Below are positions 14,387-21,800 of a stretch of 21,916 nucleotides of DNA, in pieces. A program made the position numbers and the translations under genes. Where the stretch lies: positions 1 to 21,916 of the forward strand of contig JACCXR010000337.1 in assembly GCA_013696915.1 (NCBI GenBank), read 5' to 3'. The DNA is from Euzebyaceae bacterium. GTDB lineage: Bacteria; Actinomycetota; Nitriliruptoria; Euzebyales; Egibacteraceae. Below the pieces are notes generated by a model. It ran no database searches, was not told where the DNA came from, and saw only the letters and a program-made list of their open reading frames with translations. The first letter of the stretch is position 1, and every line of letters starts with the position of its first letter.

Positions 14387-15832
14387 CTACCCTCCCCCGG
14401 CCAGGGTCCGGGCCGTGTCGCGGATCTGCTCCCACGCCCGCAGCACGTGGTGGCGCTCCGTGCGCGCTCCGCCGACGGCGACGCGCAGCGTGAGCTTGCC
14501 GTCCAGCCGGGTGTGGGTCAGGTGCAGCCGGCCGGAGGCGTTGACCCGGTCGAGGACGGCCTGGTTGACGTCGTCGCCGCCGCGGTGCCGGAGGCACACG
14601 AGGCCGAGCAGGGCAGGTGCGGCCAGCTCGAAGCCGGGATCGGCGGCCACCGCGGCGGCGAGCTCCCGGGCCGCGGCGACGTGCGAGCGGATGTGGCGCC
14701 GGAGACCCTCGGCGCCGTAGTGGCGGATGACGAACCACAGCTTCAGGGCCCGGAAGCGGCGCCCGAGCGGCACCTGCCAGTCGCGGTAGTCGATCACGGA
14801 GCCCGACTCGGTGGCGGTGTTGCGCAGGTACTCGGGCAGGATGCTCAGCGCCCGGACGAGCGCCGCGCGGTCGGTGACGTAGAAGCAGCAGCAGTCGAAG
14901 TTGGTCAGCAGCCACTTGTGGGGGTTGAACGCGTAGCTGTCGGCGAGCTCGAGGCCGTCGTGGATCCACCGCAGCTCGGGGCAGACGGCGGCGCTGCCCG
15001 CGTAGGCGGCGTCGACGTGGAGCCACGCCCCTTCCCGCCGGCAGATCTCCCCGGCCGCGCGGACGGGGTCGATCGCGGTCGAGGAGGTCGTGCCGACCGT
15101 GGCGACGACCAGGCACGGGGTGGCGCCGGCAGCGCGGTCGTCGGCCATGCGGCGGGCGAGGTCGTCGGGACGCAGCGCGAAGGCGGCGTCGACGTCGACC
15201 AGGCGGAGCCGGTCGCTGCCCAGCCCGGCGATGCGGACGGCCTTCTCGACCGACGAGTGCGCCTGGCTGGAGGTGTAGACGGTCAGAGCCCGGTCGACGC
15301 CGGCGTGCGTCGCCGCCCCGCCGGTGGCCCGCTCGCGGGCGGCGAGCAGGGCGCAGAGCACCGCGCTGGACGCCGAGTCCTGCAAGACGCCACCGCCGGC
15401 CCCGGCGGAGGAGAAGCCCGCCGGCAGGCCGAGCAGGTCGACCACCCAGTCGAGCACGTGCGTCTCGATCTCGGTCATGGCGGGGCTCGTCGACCAGAGC
15501 ATCCCCTGGACGCCCAGGCCGGCGGACACGAGCTCGCCCAGGATCGACGGTCCCGAGACGTTCGCCGGGAAGTAGGCGAAGAAGTCCGGCGACTGCCAGT
15601 GGGTCAGCCCGGGGACCACGACGTCGTCGAGGTCGCGCAGCACCGCCTCGAACGGCTCCCCGATCTCGGGCGGACCCGCCGGGAGCCGGGCCCGGATCTC
15701 GCCCGGCTTGACCTGCGCGAGGACGGGCAGGTCGGCGACGCGGTCGAGGTAGTCGGCCACCCAGTCGACCACGGCGTGCCCGTGGCGGCGGAACTCCTCT
15801 GACGTCATGTGCGGGGCCGACTCGGATGCCAT
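14387..15832 (-). CDS. PLP-dependent aromatic-L-amino-acid decarboxylase-like protein
   Basis: A group II PLP decarboxylase of 481 residues, expected to convert an amino acid (family substrates include tyrosine, tryptophan, phenylalanine and DOPA) to an amine plus CO2. Features are HWQSPDFFAYFPANVSGPSILGE near residue 77, the cofactor-stacking region SSQAHSSVEKA near 190, and the aspartate of LHVDAAYAGSAAVCPE near 270. The PLP-binding lysine is K306 in NPHKWLLTNFDCCCFYV. Three successive cysteines replace the usual DCSA-type sequence after that motif. The start may be 15832, which has TAGCGT 6 nt upstream, or the internal ATG at 15808, which is closer to family N-termini (MTSEEFRRHGHAVVDW). 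It is the first gene of a probable unit with glpD. Substrate unknown. Confidence 0.9.
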   Translation of the reverse strand: MASESAPHMTSEEFRRHGHAVVDWVADYLDRVADLPVLAQVKPGEIRARLPAGPPEIGEPFEAVLRDLDDVVVPGLTHWQSPDFFAYFPANVSGPSILGELVSAGLGVQGMLWSTSPAMTEIETHVLDWVVDLLGLPAGFSSAGAGGGVLQDSASSAVLCALLAARERATGGAATHAGVDRALTVYTSSQAHSSVEKAVRIAGLGSDRLRLVDVDAAFALRPDDLARRMADDRAAGATPCLVVATVGTTSSTAIDPVRAAGEICRREGAWLHVDAAYAGSAAVCPELRWIHDGLELADSYAFNPHKWLLTNFDCCCFYVTDRAALVRALSILPEYLRNTATESGSVIDYRDWQVPLGRRFRALKLWFVIRHYGAEGLRRHIRSHVAAARELAAAVAADPGFELAAPALLGLVCLRHRGGDDVNQAVLDRVNASGRLHLTHTRLDGKLTLRVAVGGARTERHHVLRAWEQIRDTARTLAGGG

Positions 15833-15838
15833 CGGCCC

Positions 15839-15844
15839 ACGCTA
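15839..15844 (-). promoter_or_regulatory. -10 hexamer of a leaderless decarboxylase promoter
   Basis: On the minus strand TAGCGT is separated from the ATG at 15832 by 6 nt with no Shine-Dalgarno between. This supports 15832 rather than 15808 as start. No strong -35 is visible. Confidence 0.4.
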
Positions 15845-15861
15845 CCGGCAGCGACCGGGAC

Positions 15862-15873
15862 CCACGCCCGTGG
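15862..15873. promoter_or_regulatory. Small palindrome upstream of the decarboxylase
   Basis: CCACG (15862-15866) and CGTGG (15869-15873) form a perfect 5-bp inverted repeat with a 2-bp centre, in the -35 region of the proposed decarboxylase promoter. It could be an operator half-site pair; the arms are short enough for chance. Confidence 0.2.
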
Positions 15874-15997
15874 CACGGCGTACTCACCGTGGAGCTGGAG
15901 GCCCACCCGCCCGTCGGCCAACCCCGGCCGTTGGAGTCAGCCGTGGACGGCCGCATCGGCGACGGACGCCGCTCACTCGCCGATGGTCAGGCCAGAC

Positions 15998-16174
15998 TGC
16001 AGGGCCGCCGGCTCGCTGGCCGCCGCCCTGGGGGCCGGCACCCAGACCGAGCCGACCGGGACGCCCGGCGTGACCGCGATCCTCGACGGCGGTCCCGCGG
16101 CCGCTCTTTTGATCGTCTACGCCCTCGCGGCCGCCGCGGCCATGGCGGCGATCATCCAGCGTCGCGACGTCTGA
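15998..16174 (+). pseudogene. Possible ABC-2 permease C-terminal remnant
   Basis: The frame ending at TGA 16172-16174 reads as a C-terminal membrane helix followed by a short basic tail: GGPAAALLIVYALAAAAAMAAIIQRRDV, preceded by GAGTQTEPTGTPGVTAIL. This pattern (small polar linker, G, helix, R-R-D-V end) is how many actinobacterial ABC-2 transporter permeases finish. Upstream codons in the same frame do not look like a membrane protein, and no start or ribosome binding site fits, so I read it as a truncated relic. The rest of the 375-nt gap (15833-16207) holds only the decarboxylase promoter and a small palindrome. Recognition is from memory. Confidence 0.35.
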
Positions 16175-16207
16175 CCCGAAGGGTGTGAGGAACCAGGGAG
16201 GTTCCCC

Positions 16208-16570
16208 GTGTCCGTACACGACGACTTGCTCGAGCTGGAACGTGCCGCATGGAAGGCATTCTCATCCGATGGCGACAGCGCGGCTGCGTTCTACGAGCAG
16301 GTGCTCGCCAGACACGTCCTCATGCTGCTGCCAGGCGGTTTGGTCATCGACGACCGAGCTCAGATCGTCGACTCGATGCGTGGCGCCCCCTGGACTTCGT
16401 TCGAGCTCTCGAACGAACGGGTCCTCCAGCTCACCGAAGGAAGCGCCGTCGGGGCCTACCAGGCCACTGCCCGTCGCGGGAAGAGCGACTACACGGCGCT
16501 GTTCAACAGCACCTACGTACGGGAGGGAGACTCGTGGCGGTTGGCGGTGCACCAGCAGACGCCGGTCTGA
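16208..16570 (+). CDS. Small NTF2/SnoaL-like (DUF4440-type) protein
   Basis: A 120-residue protein with the cone-shaped NTF2-like pattern: N-terminal helices (HDDLLELERAAWKAFSSDGDSAAAFYEQVLARH), a strand (VLMLLPGGLVIDDRAQIVDSM), then strands ending in YTALFNSTYVREGDSWRLAVHQQTPV. The terminal W-x-h-h-h-Q-x-x-P is typical of SnoaL/DUF4440 proteins. Such folds serve as small-molecule binding or isomerase domains, and no specific function can be given. The GTG start has a good ribosome binding site, GGGAGG at 16196-16201, 6 nt away. Codon use is less G/C-biased than in the neighbours (gta, ttg, gca, tca, gat), which with the adjoining relic hints at acquired DNA. Confidence 0.75.
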   Translation: MSVHDDLLELERAAWKAFSSDGDSAAAFYEQVLARHVLMLLPGGLVIDDRAQIVDSMRGAPWTSFELSNERVLQLTEGSAVGAYQATARRGKSDYTALFNSTYVREGDSWRLAVHQQTPV

Positions 16571-16586
16571 TCAGTCGGGTGCCGTT

Positions 16587-16617
16587 GACGCTCTCGGTGT
16601 CCTGCGCGAGGAGCGTC
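16587..16617. terminator. Hairpin between convergent NTF2-like and EF-G2 genes
   Basis: GACGCTC (16587-16593) pairs with GAGCGTC (16611-16617). The stem continues as TCG/CGA (16594-16596, 16607-16609) past one bulged G, closing a 10-nt loop. It fills the 51-nt gap between two converging genes and is a good bidirectional terminator candidate without a T-run. Confidence 0.5.
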
Positions 16618-16621
16618 CGGC

Positions 16622-18637
16622 CTACCCCTTCTCCTGGGCCGCCGCGACCACCTTGCGGGCGACGTTCTCGGGGCATTCCTCGTGGCGGTCGTAGCGCATC
16701 TCGACGGCCCCGGTGCCGCTGGACAGGCTGCGCAGCTCCGCGGTGTACGACAGCATCTCGGCCTCGGGCACGGTGGCCCGGACGACGGTGCGCCCGATCG
16801 GGCCGGGCTCGGTGCCCTGGATGCGCCCGCGCCGCGACGACAGGTCGCCCATGACGTCGCCGGTCAGCGCGTCGGGCACGGTGACGGCGACCTCCATCAC
16901 GGGTTCGAGCAGCGCGACGCCCGCCTGCTCCGCGGCCGCGCGGAATCCCAACGACCCCGCCACCTCGAACGCGACCTGCGACGAGTCCACCGAGTGGTGC
17001 TTGCCGTCGACCAGCCGGACGCGGCAGTCCACGAGCGGGTAGCCGGCGAGCACGCCGTGGCCCATCGCCTCGCGGACCCCCTTCTCGACCGACGGGATGA
17101 ACTGGTTGGGGACGACGCCCCCGACGATGCGGTCCTCGAACTCGAAACCGCTGCCGCGTTCGAGCGGCTCCACCTCGAGGTGGACGACCCCGTACTGGCC
17201 GTGGCCGCCGGACTGCTTCACGTGCCGGCCGACCGCGCTTCCGGAGCCCCTGAGGGTCTCGCGGTAGGCGAGGCGCAGCGGGACCTGCTGGACGCTCACG
17301 CCGAACTTGCGCTTCAGCCGCGCGATCGCCACGTCGATGTGCCCGGGCCCGTGGCCGCGCAGGACGAGCTGGCGGGTCTCGGAGTCGCGGTCGACCCGCA
17401 GCGCGGGGTCCTCCTCGGACAGCCGGGCGAGCGCCGTCGACAGCTTGTCCTCGTCGCCCGCCGAGACCGCCTCGATCGCGACCCGGTGGAACGGCTCCGG
17501 CATCGGGACCGGCTCCACCTCGACGGCGGCCTCCCGGGATCGCAGCACGTCGCCGGTCACGACGTCGTCGAGTTTCGCGACGGCGACGAGGTCACCGGCC
17601 GGGGCCGACGTGACCGGCGTCTGCTCCTTGCCGCACAGGGTGAACAGCTGGTGCAGGCGGACGTCCGCGCCGGTGCGGGCCACGACGACGCGGTCGTCTT
17701 GGCGCAGCTGCCCGGAGAGGACGCGCAGGACGTTGATCCGGCCAACGTACGGGTCGGACAGGGTCTTCGCGACGTAGAGGGCGAGCGGACCGTCCGCGGC
17801 GGCGCCGCGGTCCGCCGGAGACGGGCCCTCCTCGACGATGAAGTTCGCGAGCAGCCGCACGCCGATGCCCATGGCGGCGGACCCGCAGAGCACCGGGAAG
17901 AACTCCCCGGCGGCGATGCCGTGCCGGAAGCACTCCTGGAGCTCCTTCGTCGAGGGCACCTCGCCCTCGAGGTAGCGCTCGAGCAGGTCGTCGTCGACCT
18001 CGACGATCGCCTCGACGAGTGACTCCCGATTGCGCTCCGCCTGCTCCCTCCTGCCCTCCGGGACCTCGTCCTCCACCCGGCGGCCGTCGACCAGCCGGAC
18101 CGCGAACGAGTGCAGCAGGTCGATGACGCCGGTGAACTCGGGCCCGACGCCGATCGGCATGTGTACCGGTGCGAGGCGCTTTCCGTAGCGCTCGCGGAGC
18201 GCATCGACGTTCGCCTGGTACTTCGCGTTGTCCTTGTCCAGCTTGTTGAGGAACACGACCCGCGGGAGCCCGGCCGCGTCGCAGGCGTCCCACAGCTGGT
18301 CGTGCTGGGCCTGGATGCCCTGGGCGGCGTCGACGACGAAGACCGCGAGGTCGGCCGCCCGCAACGCCGGGTACGCGTCCCCGACGGCCTCCGGGCCGCC
18401 GGGCGCGTCGAGGAGGTTGATCCGGTGGTCCTTCCAAGTGAGCGAGGCCGTTGCCAGGCCCAGCGAGTGCCCGCGGTCCCGCTCCTCGGGCTCGAAGTCG
18501 AGGGTCCCGCCGCGGGCGTCGCCCACGCCGGCGGCGGCGAGCAGTCCCTCCGCCAACGTCGTCTTGCCGGTGCCGCCGTGCCCCAGCAGGACGACGTTGC
18601 GCACTCTTACCGTCGGCGTCTCTCCGTTCATGGCCAT
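16622..18637 (-). CDS. fusA2: Elongation factor G-like GTPase (EF-G2)
   Basis: A translational GTPase paralogue of 671 residues with EF-G domain order, resembling the actinobacterial EF-G2 group (mycobacterial FusA2). G1 is GHGGTGKTT at residues 19-27; the switch I region reads EERDRGHSLG at 51-60; G3 is DAPGG at 77-81; G4 is NKLD at 131-134. Canonical EF-G has DTPGH in G3, and that histidine activates the hydrolytic water; here it is glycine. Later domains carry SGGHGQYGVVHLEVEPL near 480 and the domain IV/V segments ending in LSSGTGAVEMRYDRHEECPENV. The ATG at 18637 follows GGAGGG by 6 nt; ATG at 18631 is an alternative. It is not in an rpsL-rpsG-tuf context, so it is not the housekeeping factor. 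Its role is unknown. Confidence 0.9.
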   Translation of the reverse strand: MAMNGETPTVRVRNVVLLGHGGTGKTTLAEGLLAAAGVGDARGGTLDFEPEERDRGHSLGLATASLTWKDHRINLLDAPGGPEAVGDAYPALRAADLAVFVVDAAQGIQAQHDQLWDACDAAGLPRVVFLNKLDKDNAKYQANVDALRERYGKRLAPVHMPIGVGPEFTGVIDLLHSFAVRLVDGRRVEDEVPEGRREQAERNRESLVEAIVEVDDDLLERYLEGEVPSTKELQECFRHGIAAGEFFPVLCGSAAMGIGVRLLANFIVEEGPSPADRGAAADGPLALYVAKTLSDPYVGRINVLRVLSGQLRQDDRVVVARTGADVRLHQLFTLCGKEQTPVTSAPAGDLVAVAKLDDVVTGDVLRSREAAVEVEPVPMPEPFHRVAIEAVSAGDEDKLSTALARLSEEDPALRVDRDSETRQLVLRGHGPGHIDVAIARLKRKFGVSVQQVPLRLAYRETLRGSGSAVGRHVKQSGGHGQYGVVHLEVEPLERGSGFEFEDRIVGGVVPNQFIPSVEKGVREAMGHGVLAGYPLVDCRVRLVDGKHHSVDSSQVAFEVAGSLGFRAAAEQAGVALLEPVMEVAVTVPDALTGDVMGDLSSRRGRIQGTEPGPIGRTVVRATVPEAEMLSYTAELRSLSSGTGAVEMRYDRHEECPENVARKVVAAAQEKG

Positions 18638-18738
18638 CAGCCACCCTCCGATCGCGTGCCCGTGTCGTAGTCGGTCGATCGTAGGCGGAGAGCGGGTGGT
18701 TGCGTAGCCTCATTTGCCGCGCCGCCCCTGGTGGACCG

Positions 18739-18744
18739 TAGCCT
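18739..18744 (+). promoter_or_regulatory. -10 hexamer of a leaderless HIT-gene promoter
   Basis: TAGCCT ends 8 nt before the ATG at 18753, with no Shine-Dalgarno between. TTGCCG at 18714-18719 is a weak -35 candidate with a 19-nt spacer. Confidence 0.4.
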
Positions 18745-18752
18745 TCGGTCCC

Positions 18753-19166
18753 ATGGACAGGTGCGAGTTCTGCGCCATCGTCGCCGGCTCCGGTCCCGCG
18801 GAGGTGATCGACGCAGACGAGCAGACGATGGCGTTCATGGACACCAGTCCCGCCACGGTCGGCCACGCGCTGGTGGTCCCGCGGCGGCACGTCGCAGACC
18901 TGTGGGACATGGGCGCCGAACTCGCCGTTCCGGTCATGGTCGCGGTCCACCGTGTGAGCCTCAAGATTCGTGACACGCTGAGACCGGACGGGCTGAACGT
19001 GCTCCAGTCCACCGGGGCGGCGGCGTTCCAGACGGTGTTCCACCTCCACGTGCACCTCATCCCCAGGTACGCGGGCGACCCGCTGCGCCTGCCGTGGACC
19101 CCCACCCCCGGCGATCCGGCGACGATCGCGGAGGTGGCGGCGCGCATCCGCGGCTCAGCGGCGTAG
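18753..19166 (+). CDS. HIT family nucleotide hydrolase/transferase
   Basis: A histidine-triad protein of 137 residues. The triad HLHVHLIPRY has histidines at 97, 99 and 101; the middle one would form the nucleotidyl intermediate. The N-terminus CEFCAIVAGSGPAEVID is typical of the HINT/Fhit-like branch, where the C-x-x-C with later histidines can bind zinc. GHALVVPRRHVADLWDM is the substrate-binding strand-loop. Family members hydrolyse AMP-linked compounds such as adenosine 5'-phosphoramidates or dinucleoside polyphosphates. It diverges from EF-G2 across 115 nt, and its last 12 nt overlap the 3' end of serC on the other strand. Confidence 0.92.
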   Translation: MDRCEFCAIVAGSGPAEVIDADEQTMAFMDTSPATVGHALVVPRRHVADLWDMGAELAVPVMVAVHRVSLKIRDTLRPDGLNVLQSTGAAAFQTVFHLHVHLIPRYAGDPLRLPWTPTPGDPATIAEVAARIRGSAA

Positions 19167-20288
19167 TGCGGTCAGAAGGAAGTCGAGCGCGCCCGTCAGG
19201 CGTTCGACATCGGCCGGATCGACCGCCGGGAACACCGCCACGCGGATCTGGTTGCGGCCGAGCTTGCGGTAGGCCTCCGTGTCGAGGATGCCGTTCGCGC
19301 GCAGGGCGGAGGTCACGTCGCCCGCGTCGACCGCGTCGTCGATGTCGATCGTGCAGACGACCGCGCTGCGCATCGCCGGGTCGACGACGAACGGGGAGGC
19401 GTCGGGCCGCGCCGCGGCCCAGTCGTAGAGGTGGGCCGCCTTGGCCGCGCAGTCCTTCGCCGCCCAGGCCAGGCCCCCCTGCTCGTTCAGCCAGTCGATC
19501 TGCTCGCCCATCAGCCACAGCGTCGCGACGGCCGGGGTGTTGTAGGTCTGGTCCAGTGCGGAGTTCGCCGCGGCCAGGCCGAGGTCGAGCATCGCCGGCA
19601 CGTGCCGGCCGCTCGCGGTCAACGCGGACACGCGGGCCAGCGCGGCGGGTGACAGCAGCGCGACGAACAGCCCGCCCTCGCTGCCGAAGCACTTCTGCGG
19701 CGAGAAGTAGTAGGCGTCGCACTCCGCAGGGTCGACGGGCAGCCCGCCGGCCGCGCTGGTCGCGTCGACGGCGACGAGCGCATCCTCGGGGCGCGTCCCG
19801 GCCGGCCGCGTGACCGGCATCGCGACCCCGGTGGACGTCTCGCAGTGGGTGAGGGCGTAGAGGTCCACGCCGTCGACAGCCTCCAGGTGGGGATGCGTGC
19901 CAGGGGCCGAGGAGACGACGACCGGCACGTCGAGGAACGGGGCGGCCCTGGCGGCCTCGGCGAACTTGGTCGAGAACTCCCCGAACACGGCGTGGGCGCT
20001 CCTGCGTTCGACCAGGCAGTGCACGGCGGCGTCCCAGAACAGCGTCGCGCCGCCGTTGCCGAGCACGACCTCGTAGCCGTCGGGCAATGCGAAGAAGGTC
20101 CGCAGCCCGTCCCGGATGCGCCGGACCTGTCCCTTGACCGCGGGACGGCGGTGGCTGGTCCCCAGCAGCGCGGGCGCCGCCGCGGCGAGGCGGTCCACCG
20201 CCTCCTGACGGACCTTCGACGGTCCGGACCCGAAGCGGCCGTCACGCGGGCGGAGGTCGGCGGGCAGTTCGAGGCGGGCGGCGTCCAT
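19155..20288 (-). CDS. serC: Phosphoserine aminotransferase, actinobacterial type
   Basis: Converts 3-phosphohydroxypyruvate and glutamate to phosphoserine and 2-oxoglutarate in serine synthesis, and often also serves pyridoxal phosphate synthesis. The product has 377 residues. The N-terminus LPADLRPRDGRFGSGPSKVR is diagnostic of the actinobacterial SerC subgroup. Other motifs are LLGTSHRRPAVKG near 47, LGNGGATLFWDAA near 82, and VDATSAAGGLPVD near 174. The PLP lysine is K199 in YYFSPQKCFGSEGG, with DQTYNTPAVATLW near 247. I chose ATG 20288 over 20306 because it fits family N-termini and lies 6 nt from a -10-like CACAGT. It converges on and overlaps the HIT gene by 12 nt. Confidence 0.94.
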   Translation of the reverse strand: MDAARLELPADLRPRDGRFGSGPSKVRQEAVDRLAAAAPALLGTSHRRPAVKGQVRRIRDGLRTFFALPDGYEVVLGNGGATLFWDAAVHCLVERRSAHAVFGEFSTKFAEAARAAPFLDVPVVVSSAPGTHPHLEAVDGVDLYALTHCETSTGVAMPVTRPAGTRPEDALVAVDATSAAGGLPVDPAECDAYYFSPQKCFGSEGGLFVALLSPAALARVSALTASGRHVPAMLDLGLAAANSALDQTYNTPAVATLWLMGEQIDWLNEQGGLAWAAKDCAAKAAHLYDWAAARPDASPFVVDPAMRSAVVCTIDIDDAVDAGDVTSALRANGILDTEAYRKLGRNQIRVAVFPAVDPADVERLTGALDFLLTALRR

Positions 20289-20290
20289 GG

Positions 20291-20301
20291 GCACACTGTG
20301 C
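20291..20301. promoter_or_regulatory. -10-like hexamer and palindrome at the serC start
   Basis: On the minus strand CACAGT (20300-20295) ends 6 nt before the serC ATG, compatible with a leaderless promoter. It lies inside a GCACA-C-TGTGC palindrome (20291-20301), which could be an operator. Both signals are short. Confidence 0.25.
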
Positions 20302-20335
20302 CGCACCCGCCCGACCCCAGGCGAACCGGCGAACG

Positions 20336-21472
20336 ATGCAAAGGCAATCCCTGACGCTGCTCGGCAGCGGCGAGACCGTGGCGATCGAGGACTGCTCCCC
20401 TGCGGAGCTGGCCGGCGCCACGCTCTACCGCGCGCCCGACGGCCGCTGGCTGGCGCCGGCCTTCCGGTCCCACGCCGTCGCGCTCGACCTCGCCGAGCTG
20501 CCGGACCCCGACGACGAGGCGGCGGTCGGCGACGTCGTGCTCGCCTGGGTGGAGGCCGTCCGGGCTCACGACTGGTCCGATCTGCGCGGCACGCCCGGCG
20601 CCATGCCGGCCGGCGGTGGGCAGCGGCTGGCGGGCGACGCCGACTGGCTCGACCTGCGCACGACCATGGTGCGGGTCGGCTGGGGACCGGCCGGCGCGCA
20701 GGCCGCCTTCCAGGCCTGCCGCACGCGGCCCTACTCGCGCACGCTGCCGACGGCCGCCGGGTGGGCCGGGGCCGGCTGGATCGTCCCGGCGGTGCCGGAC
20801 GACCCCGAGCCGGCCTTCGCCGGCCCGGTGCTGGAGGCGCGCGGGCTCCTGCGGTGGGCGTACATCGCCCGCTGGTCGGTGCCGGCCGAGATGCCGGACG
20901 GCGCGCCGCCGGCCGACCCCGATCCGACGGACCTCGGCTGGGCCGACGTCCTCAGCCGCCTGCGCCAGGACCACTACACCGGCGACGCGCTGCTCGAGGC
21001 GGAACAGCTCGCGGTCGAGGTCCTCGGCCGGGTCGGGCTGGGCCCCCGCACGGCCGTCGAGGCGGAGGACGAGGCGCTGCCCGACCGTGACGTCGTGCCG
21101 GCCTGCACCCACGCCTCGGCCGTGGTCCGCGAGGCGGCCTGGTTCCTGTTGCGGCTCGAGGCGGACACCTGGCTGGCCTGCGCGTACGCCGAGTGCCAGC
21201 ACCACTGGGCCGTCGAGGCCGAGGAGGACGCCTACGAGCTGGAGGAGGTCCTGGAGCTCGCCGGCTACGGGGTGCCGACCCCGGTCGACGCGGCGTACCA
21301 GCGCCGGCGCCTGCTGACCCTCGCCTTCGGCGACGTGCGCGACGTGGCGCTGGCGGGCGCGGGCGACGTGGCCGACTTCGTCGCCTTCTACACCGACTGG
21401 GTGGCACGGGGACGCGACGAGGAGGAGTTCGAGGCGACCGCCCGGGAGCTGGGCGGCGAGGCGCCGAGCTGA
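20336..21472 (+). CDS. Acidic hypothetical protein, 378 residues
   Basis: I do not recognise this family. The product is soluble-looking, with no signal peptide or membrane segment, strongly acidic and rich in Trp, Ala and Asp/Glu. The N-terminal part (about 1-185) has short beta-like stretches, including ATLYRAPDGRWLAPAFRSHAV and LDLRTTMVRVGWGPAGAQAAFQACR. The C-terminal part is mainly helical: TGDALLEAEQLAVEVLGRVGL, then AVVREAAWFLLRLEADTWLACAYAECQHHW near 260-290, then a very acidic helix AVEAEEDAYELEEVLELAG. Third-position G/C bias supports real coding. The ATG at 20336 lies 47 nt from divergent serC with no obvious ribosome binding site or -10, so the true start may be slightly downstream. 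Confidence 0.75.
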   Translation: MQRQSLTLLGSGETVAIEDCSPAELAGATLYRAPDGRWLAPAFRSHAVALDLAELPDPDDEAAVGDVVLAWVEAVRAHDWSDLRGTPGAMPAGGGQRLAGDADWLDLRTTMVRVGWGPAGAQAAFQACRTRPYSRTLPTAAGWAGAGWIVPAVPDDPEPAFAGPVLEARGLLRWAYIARWSVPAEMPDGAPPADPDPTDLGWADVLSRLRQDHYTGDALLEAEQLAVEVLGRVGLGPRTAVEAEDEALPDRDVVPACTHASAVVREAAWFLLRLEADTWLACAYAECQHHWAVEAEEDAYELEEVLELAGYGVPTPVDAAYQRRRLLTLAFGDVRDVALAGAGDVADFVAFYTDWVARGRDEEEFEATARELGGEAPS

Positions 21473-21800
21473 CCCCTGCGCCTCGGCCCGTGTCAGGGTT
21501 GGAGGGAGGCCATCGCAGGTGGGCTGCGGCGGCCAGGGCGGCGTCGTAGGGCTGGTGCGTGCTGGCGGCGCCGTCGCCGTGCCGTCCTGGCCGCAGATAC
21601 GCCAGGTGCGGGGAATGACTGCTTGGCCGACGCCCGATCGCAGAGGGGTCGGCGTCCCAGGGACCTCGGTTCCGTGACGAGCGCGTCGATCGCACGAGGG
21701 CCGCGGCGACGGCTGTCGTGCACGGAACCAGCCGCACAGTCTGCAGTGCGAGCAGCCATGCCAGGCCCATTCCGATGCCGAGCGGGAATGCGACCAACCG
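21473..21800. other. Gap with no supportable gene
   Basis: This 328-nt stretch has mixed, less biased composition. CCCTG (21475-21479) and CAGGG (21493-21497) could form a weak terminator after the hypothetical gene. On the minus strand a frame from TTG 21797 encodes one hydrophobic segment (GIGMGLAWLLALQTVRLV) but then becomes Arg/Pro/Ser-rich and runs antisense into the preceding gene. I do not call it. It may be decayed sequence or the 3' flank of the gene at the right edge. Confidence 0.4.

Noticed and set aside
20952..21797. Minus-strand ORF starting with a hydrophobic segment at 21797
   Set aside because: Only the first 25 or so residues look protein-like. The rest is Pro/Arg/Ser-rich and runs antisense through a well-biased + strand gene. 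It follows the stop of the right-edge gene in the same frame, so a broken gene cannot be excluded but is not supported.
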